Source: Paracentrotus lividus (Eukaryota; Echinodermata; Echinoidea; Camarodonta; Echinidae). Taken from it: DNA of 64,000 bases. The position numbers and the translations under genes were made by a program. Of this stretch, positions 34,695 through 45,602 are shown piece by piece. The notes beneath the pieces are model-generated. The model did not search any database and was not told the origin of the DNA. It saw only the letters and a list, made by a program, of their open reading frames with translations. Location: assembly GCA_940671915.1 (NCBI GenBank), contig CALNVZ010003426.1, positions 50,545,837 through 50,609,836 on the forward strand, written 5' to 3'. Within the stretch, counting starts at the first letter, position 1. Every line of letters starts with the position of its first letter.

Positions 34695-35387
34695 TTTAAT
34701 GAAATGTAGGTCAATAGATTTACTGTAAATATTACCTTTTTCAAGCTTTTCTGTTCAAAGAGGAACTCTTTCGCACTAATGAATTGGGACATAATAAGCT
34801 CAACTAGGCCTACCATAAAATGTAAAAATATATTGATTAATCTCACATTGTCACACTATAAAAAGGAAAAGAGTAGTCTAGGTCTACATCTAAATTTGGA
34901 TCAAAAGTTCTACACAATTTTGAGTGTATTATTTATACCAGTTTTGCCAGTAGACCCCAGTCTTGTTTTTCCACACAAGTATAAAATTATTTTATGTTAT
35001 TGTTAAAAGTGAAATGTTTAATATTATTTTCAGGCATTATTTCAGACTGTTCGGGCATTAAAAAAAAATATGTGGGAGTACCTAGCCTCGCACATGAGCA
35101 ACAGGCGCGGACCCAGCAGCGTCAGCTCTAACAAAGGATTTAGTCGACCAAATTGTCCAGGGACAATAGCAGCTCTATCGCTTAGGCACGGTCCGGTACA
35201 GTCCTTCGTCAGAGCATATCAATTCTAGTTGTAAACTTAAGAGATAGAGGGCGCTACCATTCTACTCAAAGCGAACGCTCCCATTTACTTTTTCTGTTTT
35301 TGGACAGTTTTTCACTTTATTTTCTTTATTGTGGCGAGCAACTACCCTTTCAAAGAAATGATCAGTTTGATTGAGTACGTTCACAGT
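34695..35387. other. Intron stretch with no recognised gene
   Basis: Mostly AT-rich sequence. A short GC-richer part at 35090-35180 has no recognised motif. Confidence 0.5.
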
Positions 35388-35945
35388 CTGAATTTTTCAG
35401 AAATAGGGATAACTTATTGCAAAGGGAAAAAAAAAGTCCTGTCACTTTGAACTATTATAAGAGATTTTTTTCTCGATTGGTCAATGTTTACGCAAATCAC
35501 ATGCATATCGCATAGAAAATAATGCAAACGGCGTCTTGGCGAGATCTCTTGGTTTGGAGCATCAATCTATGTAAAATTCAGGTTCTGATTACAACTTCAG
35601 CACAATCATGTTATAGGCTTTCCAAAATGTCTTTTTCCTCCCTCTGGTCTGAAGCATCTACTAATTAAAACCATGAGAAAAGTTCATAAATTTCTTTCAC
35701 CTCCACGCAGTATTTGCTCCTCACCGGACGGGCGATACCATTCGAATGCAGGGAAGTCTTCTTACGCGAGTTTTTGTTATTGCAGTCAGCTGTACAGATT
35801 TCTGCGCTTCTCAGCCGTATTTCCAACGTTACTTTGTTGCGTCTGGCCTCTTAGATAATGGACGCGCCTTGTTTAATTACGATTCAATGCCACACATTGG
35901 TATACGTTAACTTTACATTTTACATAGAGTAGAATTGATATGTGA
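35388..35945 (+). repeat. Interspersed repeat R35, copy 1
   Basis: It matches 56205-56990, including AATAACTTATTGCAAAGGGA, GTCCTGTCACTTTGAAC, CATGCATATCGCAT and GCGTCTGGCCTCTTAGATAA, and both end GAATTGATATG. The second copy has about 150 extra bp after its first 50 bp. The family is not recognised and no inverted ends were seen. Confidence 0.8.
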
Positions 35946-36544
35946 TGCTTGGTCCGCTACTGAGCAGGGTGTCGGAATATAAACATTTTGCAGAAATTAT
36001 TTCAGTGAAGCTTGCAATAAAATAGCAAACAAATAAAGAACGGAGTTTAACAATATTGATTTGAAGACAATTATTGTTACCATTAATTACACACGAAATA
36101 CCTGTTAGCAATATGCATTTACCACAGCTTTAAATTGTATGAAATTGTGTGATACATTTAATTTTTTATATTTTTTTTAACTGAATGATAGAAAAGAACA
36201 AAATTTGTCCAAGACAGCTTGATTTTGAACGCTCTTTGCGGAAATTGCATGCTCGCAATTTTAATTTGGATGACTATTCGGAAAATTGGATGCACGAATC
36301 GTGATTTTGAATGAGTAAAGAGGAATTCGAATGGCGATTTAATTGGGCCATCACAACTCGCATTAAATTGTTTGCTCCAAACGTGAAATGATGAAATTGA
36401 GCGGGAAAACCTTATAAAGTGTACTTTACATGACTGTATTTTTCCAGAATGTATTATGCCATTGTGATCAGATTAACAAGAGACTGGATTATAATTATAC
36501 TGGTCTGCTTTTTCCCTTTTCATTCTAAACAAATTAATATACAG
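35946..36544 (+). other. Intron before the 36545 exon
   Basis: It contains, at about 36230-36414, a fragment ending GAAATTGAGCGGGAAAACCT that resembles the right end of the MITE at 42853-43309. It ends with TATACAG at 36538-36544. Confidence 0.5.
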
Positions 36545-36805
36545 CATGTGAAATATGCCTTGACACAAGCCCTACAAGCACTACTGGTGCCACCTATATG
36601 CGGTTGATGATCCCTGTGGCTGGACGTAGCACTATCACTACACACTCCCTGGACTCGCCATCACCACATTTTGGATCACCGCGGTCAATAAGTGCTAGCG
36701 CAACATCCCTTTTTGCTCTGGGACTTCAGGGTGGAGTGCTGTATCAAGTAGAAAGATCTGACACAAATTCAGGAGACCTTATTCAAGCATCAAGGTTCAG
36801 AACTG
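36545..36805 (+). CDS. FN3-like exon upstream of unit 2
   Basis: The open stretch between an ATACAG acceptor and an ACTG|GTAAGT donor is 261 bp, 87 residues, phase 1-1, matching the phase rule of the neighbouring exons. Its translation starts (A)CEICLDTSPTSTTGATYM. The second half, with LGLQGGVLYQVERSDTNSGD and a final ASRFRT, fits the E-F-G strands of an FN3 domain (L.PG..Y.V pattern), and YMRLMIPVAG fits a C strand. The first strand and core Trp are not obvious. Two Cys near the start are unusual for FN3. It lies 515 bp before the FN3 exon at 37321, so it would join in frame. The domain assignment is tentative; no paralogue is in the window. Confidence 0.7.
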
Positions 36806-37320
36806 GTAAGTCCGTGCACTCCTTAACATTTGCTATAATTGCATACAACCTTGCCTGTCCAATTTATCGAGCACTAAAAGAAGGGTACAGTAGCGACTGT
36901 GAAATTTCATTAATTATTAGTGACTTTTATTGGCATATTGTTGATTGCACAAATAATTTAAAATTTAAGTTTACTTCCGGAAATCTGATATGTTTGTGGT
37001 TTCATATCGATATGATTTTTGTCAAATTATATCGTAATTGAGAAAATTAAGTATCAACCTAACCTTCCTCCCTCCCCCCCCCCCAAAAAAAAAAATAAAA
37101 AAATAAAACAAATAAACTGAAACAAATAAACTTTTCTACAGACGCGTGTACAATACATAGTAAACCAACGCTTATTTTCGGAAGTAAAGATGGATGGAAG
37201 CTCTTCATAAAATGATAACAAAAATTGCACCCAATTTTACCTACCACACCGTTTCTGTTAAATTTGACACCGGTCCCGTGAGTCATGATGTAAATTGTTA
37301 CACCATCATTTCTCTTTCAG
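36806..37320 (+). other. Intron between the FN3-like and FN3 exons, unit 2
   Basis: Its parts match 797-1011 and 5205-5403 of unit 1; the LINE of unit 1 is missing, leaving a C-run and A-rich tract at 37073-37110 at that point. The acceptor TTTCAG ends at 37320. Confidence 0.8.
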
Positions 37321-37593
37321 ATCCTCATCCAGTTACAAACCTTCAGCTGAACCCGCTGTCCAATACCAGTGTAGAGGTGTCCTATGAGCAGCCTGATGGT
37401 ACTGTGGGTCACAAGTTTGATGGCTACAGGATAACATGGGGTGATGAAGATCTTATTCTGGGTCGGGAAACGACAACAATTACTGTTGATGGACTATTGC
37501 CGGGTTTGCAATACACCATCAGTGTTGAGACCTTCAGTGGAGAACTAGCTGATCTTACATTCTCAAGTTCTGTTTCAGATGTCATTACTCTTG
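37321..37593 (+). CDS. FN3-domain exon, unit 2
   Basis: A 273-bp phase 1-1 exon of 91 residues, the paralogue of 5404-5676. It has SVEVSYEQPDG, FDGYRITWGDE (here with a Trp), VDGLLPGLQYTISVETFSG and a Ser-rich end, all FN3 landmarks. It lacks the unpaired Cys of the unit 1 copy. The acceptor is TTTCAG and the donor CTTG|GTAATT. The exon starts the second FN3-HYR-HYR-HYR series. No transmembrane or signal segment is encoded. Confidence 0.92.
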
Positions 37594-37920
37594 GTAATTT
37601 TCATTGTTGAAATGATTTCCATACACCTCCAGACGTATAAACTTGCTTAATCGACCATCTCGGTTTATCCATGAATGAGCACTATTGCTTTTTTTCAAAA
37701 GTAAAGTTTAGAGGCTGTTGTCTTGTCTTGAATTCGATATTTACTTCTAATTTACTTGATTTTACAAGCACATTTTCCATTCAATCAAGAACCAAAATGA
37801 AATATGAATACTGGGAGTCATACCATTGAGGTTGAATAAATGTGCATGCCACTATGGTGCTATGTAAGTCCAAGGTCCAAGCCCAACATTGTTACATTAA
37901 AGTAGAGCACCCCAACAAAT
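37594..37920 (+). repeat. HYR-linked intron module without its exon
   Basis: It matches the module before HYR exons (GAGGCTGTTGTCTTGTCTTG, AAGCCCAACATT) and continues after the large insertion at 49387-49412 with ACTTCAAGGTATTTATCATT. No HYR exon follows; sequence related to 44400-44930 takes over at about 49413. It ends with CAACAAAT at 37913-37920, repeated at 49379-49386. Confidence 0.78.
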
Positions 37921-38110
37921 GGCTTGCAACGATCGTCTGCGTTCGCGGAGCGGGGGTGGAGCGGGGATGGCCGCACCCTTTCGGGAACACCGGGGGGGCT
38001 TTTCACGAAAGGGGGGTTAGGGGGGAGTAAAATTAACGCACCCATTCGGGAACACCGGGGGGCGACTTTGCGTTTTACACCCTGGCCTGGACCTTTTTCT
38101 GATAAACTTC

Positions 38111-38695
38111 AAGAAACCGGCTGGGACAAGTCTATTCATGACCAGACGTTGCGCGTGCCGTTTCTGTGTGCATGCACTGACCTCTACTAAGTTTAGTAGA
38201 GGTCAGTGTGTGGCCTATGTAGGCCTACAAGAGAAAAATATCAGTACAAATATAACAACTTCTGTGTTATAACTACAGAAGGGGAGAACAGAATAAATGA
38301 CTTGAATGAAAGGGAGAATAAAAAGAAATTATGACATAAATATTTTTATTCATATTATTTGTTTTGAACCACTTAGTCGCATCTCTTTCTTATTTGTATA
38401 TTTGAATGTAAGACCCTTCTTTTTTTTTTATCTTGAATTCATATATTTGTAATTTCCAACAGACGCGTTCTCTCGATACACCCTTTATCTATCTCATCTC
38501 TTTCAGTCTCTCTCTCTCTCTCTGTTTTAGACCACTTTCATTTTATTTGTTTCTAATGCATATGCCCCTCTGTCTCTTTCTCCATCGATCCCCGGCCTCA
38601 ATTATGACCCCCACCTTCTCTCTCTCTCTCTCTCTCTTTCACTTTTCTCGATATTTGTATACCAAGACCCCTCTTATTTGTTAAATTCATGTTTA
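38111..38695. other. Element D left interior
   Basis: A short hairpin TGACCTCTACTAAGTTTAGT with AGAGGTCA lies at 38178-38206. Otherwise AT-rich sequence with CT repeats (38505-38525 and 38615-38640). No gene seen. Confidence 0.5.
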
Positions 38696-40943
38696 CACTG
38701 CCCTCCAAAAGTTTGGGTACACCTGGTGCCAGCTATGTTTTGGGTCATTTTAAAGCATTTTATATCCAGTATTTCAGTCCAAATGTTGCTAACGTACTAA
38801 CAATACATTGTGCAACCAATATACTTCACAATAATTATTGAAAAAAGTCTCCTTGGAATTCAGAAATTAGGCAAAATAACCAAAAATTGCAAAAATATGA
38901 TTGTACACTAATTTATTGGATTATTGAAAAAATAGGATATTGTAGCGTTTTAGGGTCTGATCTGTACTTATGAGTTAACTCCTATCACTCCCGAGCGGTC
39001 ATTGTGAGTTATGGAGCAACAATCATTATAGCACAGCAATCAATCTCTCAGCCAAAGTATCGGGCTTATTTGGCACGCATCGAAAACAACAGAACACCAA
39101 ACAACATGCACGCTCACTCGCTCGCTGCACTATCCCTCATTGTCTATTGTCCAACAAACATCATCAAGAGCAATCGAACAATCGGCTTAGCTACACTTGA
39201 TCTAAGGATAATATACAGCAAAATAAGATACAGTTTGTAAATCAATCATACCTTGAACTTGTCTTTTATATAGATCTCCAAATCACAATGAACAGCACAT
39301 GTTCATAAACAATGATCATGATGATGATCACAAACAATACATGGTGAGCACAGTATAATGAGCAATGAGCAGTGAGCAATAAAATGCTTGAATATACACA
39401 CAATAAACTAAACACAACACAAAAAGAAAGTTCCCCCTATTTCAAATATCAATTAAATTTTAAAAAGGAGGAGTTACAAAAATCTAATTATATGTCCATG
39501 TAGGGAATTTAATTAGCTACTATGGGACCGAATTTTAGGAAAAATCATGTTGTCATGCTTGAGTGAGTAATGGTTGAATGCAAAAATGTCATTTTTTGAA
39601 GTTCGCAAGCCTAAAATCACAACTTTGATTCGATGATATCGGACCAATTTTTAGATTTTAAACATTTCACGCATCAGAATGTAAGCAAAACGTGCTTCAA
39701 AACATACGGAAAGGACATTTGTGTAAAATTTCACGGTTGAGTGAGCATGCAGCAAAAAATGCCAAAATTGCGATTTTACATTTTATCCATTGTAAAATTG
39801 ATCAATTATAATGGGATTCATGTCTAGGAAGAGTGTTTTTAACTTTTGTAAAAAAAAATAAATCAATTCACGGTTGAATGAACACCATAAAATACCATGT
39901 GAAAAACACTAAATAAGTATTCTTTCCATTTTGTACACTAAAAATCATGTGAATATCTTGTTTTGCATTATTTTTATGACAGTGCAGTGTGTAATGATCA
40001 GGTTTGCGACAATTTACCCCGGACCCCGGACAATTACCCGAGGGATCATCCCCGGACAATTTACCCCTCGGAAAGACATTACCCCCGGGAAAATTCCCCC
40101 GGGACAATTACTCCGGCATTACCCCGGGACAAGTATACCCTGGGTAATTACCCCGGCAATTACCCCCGAGGACAATTACCCCCGAGGCATTACCCCGGCA
40201 TTACCCCCGGACAATTACCCCCGGAGGACAATTACCCACCCGGAATTACCCGGACAATTACCCCCGAGGACAATTACTCCGGACAATTACCCCCCGGACA
40301 ATTACCCCCGAGGACAATTCTCCCCGGACATTACCCCCCGGACAATACCCCGGACAATTACCCGCTTCCCGGACATTACCCGGACAATTACCCCCGGACA
40401 TTACCCAGGACAATTAGCCCGGGACAATTACACCCCGAGGACATTAACCCCGGGACATTATTCCGGGCAATAATCCGGACAATTTACCTGCCCGAGGCAA
40501 TTAACCTTCCAGGACAATTCCCCCGGACAATTACCCCCCGAGGACAATTACCCCTGAGGACAATTACCCCCTCACAGGCATTGATGTTGGTATCAAGCGG
40601 CGCCTATTTTGAGTCTCGCCCGGTGTCGCTGGTTTTCGAATTATTTTCTACTTGATCTTATCTTAATGACTTTCTCTTTCTCTTCCTCTGTTATATCTAT
40701 CTTTTTCCTTTTCTCTTTCACTCTTTCACTTTCTTCTTTTTACTTTGTTTTTTCCCTTTTTTCTCTTTTCGATTTCTGCGCCTATGCATCAGAAAATATG
40801 TTGGCCCCCATATATCCTTTTATTTTCATAGAAAAAATAAATTGAACATTCATGAAAGTACACGATTACACAAAATAATTACAAATGTTGAATGTCTCTG
40901 ATTCATCTCTGATTCCAACTGATCTTATTTCTATTTGTTTTTG

Positions 40944-41415
40944 TTTCGCCTGAACGAAGTTCGGCAGAGACCTAGTAATCAATTTTCCTGTTTGTCTGTT
41001 GGTCTGTTAGTCTATTACTAAAATGTTAAGGTTTTTAGTTTTTGTTTAACTTGCTCTCATTTCTTTATTTCTCCATCAATTGTGTTCACACTTGGTACAA
41101 ATGATTCTTGGGTAATACCACATGTGCCTTGATGAGGATGATGAGATCAAAGGTTATATAGGGGTCAAAATGTCAAGTTAAAGGCCGTCTTTTCTTAAAC
41201 TTTTTGTTTAACTTTCACTCATTCTTTTATAGCATCAGTTTTGTTCACCCCTGGTATAAATTATCCTTGGTTAAGTACAACTTATGTGTTGATGAGAATG
41301 ATGAGGTCAAAGGTCATATAGGGGTCAAAAGGTCAACTAAAAGGTCAAAAGGTCATATTGCGTGTTTTGTTGATAGCGAAATCTGGCGAGACTCGTGTTT
41401 CGCGAACCATCAGGC
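40944..41415 (+). repeat. Repeat inserted in the TU-A2 core
   Basis: It starts near TTTCGCCTGAACGAAGTTCG and ends near GCGAACCATCAGGCAAATAG. It contains two diverged copies, about 155 bp apart, of a segment with GATGAGGATGATGAGATCAA and GGTCATATAGGGGTCAAAA. TU-A1 lacks it at the matching place (about 8665). Family not recognised. Confidence 0.65.
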
Positions 41416-41716
41416 AAATAGATAAAACCGTGGTCTGAGCCCATGGTTTCTAAGGGCGGCAATAAAGGCCATAATTAATAACTCCATAATTTAACAAATA
41501 AAGTGCAAATATAAACTAAAGCCCAATATCAATTTATGAAAAAATAAGGTTAATCGTAAAATTAAATATCATACATAAGTTATTTTAACTTTATTTGTTC
41601 ATTTATGGAGTCATTAATTAATGCCATGATGACCGCCCACGGATTTTGTCGAATCCACCGTCGGGAATATGAGGGCCAGTTTACATATTTTCTGATGCAT
41701 TTTGTGTATCCAAACG

Positions 41717-41889
41717 NNNNNNNNNNNNNNNNNNNNNNNNNNNNNNNNNNNNNNNNNNNNNNNNNNNNNNNNNNNNNNNNNNNNNNNNNNNNNNNNNNNN
41801 NNNNNNNNNNNNNNNNNNNNNNNNNNNNNNNNNNNNNNNNNNNNNNNNNNNNNNNNNNNNNNNNNNNNNNNNNNNNNNNNNNNNNNNNN
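41717..41889. other. Assembly gap (173 N)
   Basis: The gap starts right after CCAAACG in the TU-A core. In TU-A1 that word is followed by a long C-run and the inverted arm, so the gap sits where a homopolymer inside a palindrome is expected. Confidence 0.95.
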
Positions 41890-42040
41890 TCACATTGTGA
41901 ACAAGGTGTAGTTTTCCACATTGTGGTGGTGTCCACACTGTGAAATCACGTTTTCACAGTGTGGATAGTGTTTTCACACGTTGTACTCATTGTGAACTAT
42001 GTTTTCACACTGTGTTCACAATGTGAATGAGTGTGTTCTT
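41890..42040. repeat. TTCACACTGTGAA palindromic repeats
   Basis: Some seven copies of CACATTGTGAA or CACACTGTGAA-like words in both orientations fill 150 bp. It looks like the surviving arm of a small foldback element whose other arm is in the gap. Confidence 0.6.
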
Positions 42041-42231
42041 TCCAGCAGGGCGGTTCGAATCCCCTCCATTCCACTAATGTCCTTTGGTTAGATATTAATC
42101 TACAATTGGCCAGACTTGACCCAAGTAAGGTAAGCGCCCTTTATTAGGGCAGCTATGGCTATTGCGGGGTAATAATATTAGCTGCGCCACTGAATAGTCT
42201 ATTCGATAGTCGGCACATTATAAATGCTTAA
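42041..42231 (+). mobile_element. 5'-truncated tRNA-derived SINE
   Basis: It starts at the B-box-like GGCGGTTCGAATCCC and continues with the body seen at 7962-8252 (CCACTAATGTCCTTTGG, CAGCTATGGCTATTGC). Its tail resumes at about 43310 (AATTATTATTG) after two MITE insertions. Confidence 0.82.
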
Positions 42232-42846
42232 AGGACTCCTCCAGGCTGGATTTTTGCAATATTAGAAAAATAAAGTAAAATCTAAAAAGCACAACACTGA
42301 AAATTTCATTAAAATCGGATCAGAAATAGCAAAGTTATGAATTTTCTTAGGTTTTGAATTTTTTAGGAAACAAGTTTTTGCCATCCTCAAATTGGCAAAC
42401 TGATGATGTCTCAGTCCCCCTACTTTCTTTGTATTTTATTGTATGAAAAACCAATTATCAAGATTTTCTGCCCCGAGGACATAAAAACAGGGATTAATCC
42501 TTGTGGAATGTTCAAGGTCACTAGTGCTTTTACTTATTTCAGTATGAGGGACAGATTTTCTGTATACGCAATGTATGAAAAAATGAGAAAAATAGGATTT
42601 CATATAATAAAATACACAAGAAGTAGGGGGACTGTGACATCATCATTTTGCTCATTTGAATATTCAAATATTCAAATGAGACAATGAGACAGTGCCAAGA
42701 ACTGTTTTACAAAAAAAAAAATCAATACCTAAAAAAATGCATAACTTTGTTGTTTTTCATCCGATTTTGATGAAATTTTCTGTGTTGTGTTTGTTAAATT
42801 TTACTTTACTTTACAAAACTTTTTCATTTCAGCCCGGACTCCTCCT
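42232..42846. mobile_element. 615-bp MITE with TTAA target duplication (copy 2)
   Basis: A close copy of 2782-3395 flanked by TTAA at 42228-42231 and 42847-42850. The two copies differ by scattered substitutions and small indels. It sits in the TTAA of the SINE tail. The 94-codon frame inside is shared by both copies but starts in non-coding repeat sequence and has no recognised domain. Confidence 0.85.
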
Positions 42847-42852
42847 TTAATA

Positions 42853-43309
42853 TAGGTTTTCCCGGCCAATTTCATTGTTTTGTCAATCAATTGCATATTA
42901 AAGGCATTCATGTTCGGAAAAAAAGCTGCTGCATCGAAATGTTGCCAGTCAACATCGTATTCAATCATCAAAATTAACGATTGATGTGATTGATTTCGTA
43001 TTTGCGCATTCTACTTTACATAATAAGCATATGCATTCGGCTATAGCTATTCAAATTCGTCTTCATCCTGTCGACATTTCATTCTGTATACTGAAATTCG
43101 CACAAATTTGAATGCACAAATAATGAAATTAAATGCCTATATCCGAATTTGAACTTTGCAACCATTACTTTGTGTGCCTAAAAACGAATCTGAGAGCATG
43201 AACACGAAATTGTTTGACTAAAGTCAGTCTGTCGCATCAAACACACGAATTTGAATACACATTAAATGAAAACGGATGATAAATGTATGAAATTGGCCGG
43301 GAAAACCTA
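42853..43309. mobile_element. MITE with TAGGTTTTCCCGGCCAATTT ends
   Basis: TAGGTTTTCCCGGCCAATTTC at the left is mirrored by AATTGGCCGGGAAAACCTA at the right, 457 bp in all, with TA or AAT at the edges. It lies within the SINE tail directly after the TTAA MITE. Confidence 0.8.
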
Positions 43310-43362
43310 AATTATTATTGTTAATGGAAAGGGGGGAAAAAGGGAAAAAAAGGAAAAATAAG

Positions 43363-43406
<44 letters not shown>

Positions 43407-43481
43407 GGAGAAAGATCAATATAACAGAGAAAGGGAAAGGGAAAGGGAAAGAGAAAGCCATTAAGATAAGATCAAGATCCG
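43310..43481. repeat. Purine tract of the TU-A2 right arm
   Basis: GGAAA and AG repeats followed by GAGAAAGCCATTAAGATAAG, the inverse of the inner domain of the left arm. About 90 bp present in the left arm (TCGCCCGGTGTCGC region) is missing here. Confidence 0.7.
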
Positions 43482-44932
43482 GGGGTAATTGTCCGGGGGG
43501 TAATTGTCCTGATACGACATGATCATATTGCATTTATTAAAAGTTTCATGCTTCAGTGAGCATGTGGCACTGGAAAAGCTGTTTTTTAATTTAGAGACCA
43601 AAATTAAATTGCTTACTTTGCTTAACCATAACAATTCGTTTGAAAGTATTAATTTGATTTCATTTTCTCAAAAATCCCGACTTTTAATGCTTCAGTGAAC
43701 ACTAGATAGGAGAAAAACATGAAAAAGGGAAGAAAGTTTACGGCCCTGGCACAGCCTAATGGTAGGTCCGATTCTCAATTTGACCAAAGTTCCTGTTAGT
43801 TAATGACTTCTTAAAGATTTGTGCCAAGTTACAAGAATTAACTCAAAGTATAACGAACAAAAAAATGACAATGAAAATGGGCAATATTTGACGTTGGTTC
43901 ACTTTTTTTTCAAACTCTATACGTAAAGTCAATGGGGAGGAAATCAATAGTGAACAAAAGTCAAATATTGTCCATTTTCATTGTAATTTTTTCGGTCGTT
44001 ACACTGTGAGTTAACTCTTGAAACTTGGCACAAATCTCTAAGAAGTCATTAACTAATAGGAACTTAGGTCAAATTAAGAATCGGACGTGCCATTAGGCCG
44101 TGCCAGGGCCGCAAACTTTCTTCATTTTTTCATGTTTTTCTCATATCCTGTGTTCACTGAAGCATGAAAAATCGGGATTTTTGCGAAAATGAAAGCAAAT
44201 GAATACTTTCAAACAAATTGTTATGGTTAAGCAAAGTAAGCAATTTAATTTTGGTCTCTAAATAAAAAAAAAGCAGCTTTTCCAGTGCCACATGCTCACT
44301 GAAGCATGAACTATTTAATAAATGCAATATGATCATGTGTACACGTGCACCGGTCATAAAAATAATACAAAAACAGATATTCATATGATCTTTAGTGTAC
44401 AAAATGGAAAGAATACTTCTTTAGTGTTTTTCACATGGTATTTTATGGTGTTCATTCAACCGTGAATTGATTTAATTTTTTTGCAACAGTTAAAAACACT
44501 CTTTCTCGACATAAATCCCATTATATTTGATCAATTTTACCATGGCAAAGAAGTAAAAATTGCAGATTTGGTATTTTTGCTGCATGCTCACTCAACCGTG
44601 AAAAGTTACGCAAATTTCCTTTCCGTATGTTTGAAAGCACGTTTTGCGTACATTCTGATGCGTTAACTGTTGAAAATCTTAAAATTGGTCTGATATCATT
44701 GATTCAAAGTTGTGATTTTAGGCTTGCCAACTTCAAAAAATGACATTTTTGCATTCAATCATTGCTCACTGAAGCATGCCCACATGATTTTCCCTAATAT
44801 TCGCTCCCATGGTAGCTAAAGAAATTCCCTACACGGACATATAATTAGATTTTTGTAACTCCTCCTATTAAAAAAAATATTGATATTTGAAATAGGGGGA
44901 ACTTTCTTTTTGTGTTGTGTTTAGATAACCCA

Positions 44933-45602
44933 GAGAGGAGAACACAAACTAAAATGGCCACCACCAAACAGGTCCTTTTATACCCCACTCACCCAACAGC
45001 CAGGCCCTACTAAATATCCTACTAAAGCTGATAACGCCCTCTCGAGGCCTATTTTGTCACATGATCTCCGTTGATAATGATCCGATCAATGTGAAATTTT
45101 GCATGAACGTTTAGACATATAGGCCTATAAATTACTGTATAGCGCTGCATTGTTCGTTTGTATTTTGAAGTATAAATCTATTAATTATTCATATTAAGCA
45201 AATTAAGTGTGTTTTATCTATCAATATTTAGCTTTACAAAATTTGTTATGAAGTCCAATCTCCTTTCAAAAGTTGCTGAATATGATAATCAATAACATTT
45301 TGGTAAAAAGTTTGAAGTTATAATGCAATTCTTATGCATTCTTTTGTTTTATTACTTTCTTTTGTCTTCTATTATTTTTATTCTTATGTATTTCTTAATG
45401 TTTTTGGCTCTTTTATGTTTCGGAAATGAAAGCAAATGCTATTTTGTATTCTATTTAGGTCTGACATGCAATGTTGTGTCACCTAAAACACAACGGGCAG
45501 TTTGTTTTGAACAATAGTTCCACTATACTCTAAAGGAAAAAAGTCACCAAAAGGCATATTTTGAGACCCCTCCCCCAGTCAGAATAGTCATCATTCAGTC
45601 TT
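44933..45602. other. Element E interior, unassigned
   Basis: AT-rich sequence with no recognised element or gene; an open frame at 45323-45517 is hydrophobic and AT-driven only. Confidence 0.5.

Larger units (their letters stand above)
40001..43515. mobile_element. TU-A2: foldback element with GGACAATTACCCCC arrays
   Basis: Ends GGTTTGCGACAATTTACC on the left and, reversed, GTATCAGGACAATTACC on the right are flanked by GTAATGATCA (39991-40000) and GACATGATCA (43516-43525), 8 of 10 identical. The other arm of LIR-1 (near 44335) provides the empty site. The left array runs to 40572, then an inner domain (GGCGCC, TCGCCCGGTGTCGC, TACTTGATCTTATC), a pyrimidine tract and a core like that of TU-A1 in reverse. 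The right arm holds only two or three array units (43482-43510). Proline-rich open frames across the array are artefacts of the repeat. Confidence 0.85.
39409..44932. mobile_element. LIR-1: long palindrome with AACACAACACAAAAAGAAAG ends
   Basis: The left arm (39409-40000 and, after TU-A2, 43516-43930) pairs with the right arm (43940-44932), about 1 kb each, with only a few bases at the centre. Landmarks in both arms are TTCCCCCTATTTCAAATATC, CATGTAGGGAATTT and GCTTCAGTGA. A single arm of the same family lies at 49413-50036. No coding capacity. Confidence 0.85.

Noticed and set aside
36598-37041. 147-codon frame starting at Met 36598
   Set aside because: Only the part to 36805 looks coding; past the GTAAGT donor the text becomes intron-like and matches non-coding sequence of unit 1. 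The feature is given as an exon from 36545 to 36805.
39931-40655. Proline-rich open frames of 180 and 230 codons
   Set aside because: They are produced by the GGACAATTACCCC array, whose unit lengths avoid stops in more than one frame; overlapping frames are equally open and no start, splice or domain evidence exists.
41580-41943. Open frames across the N run
   Set aside because: They exist only because the gap has no stops; flanks are transposon core.
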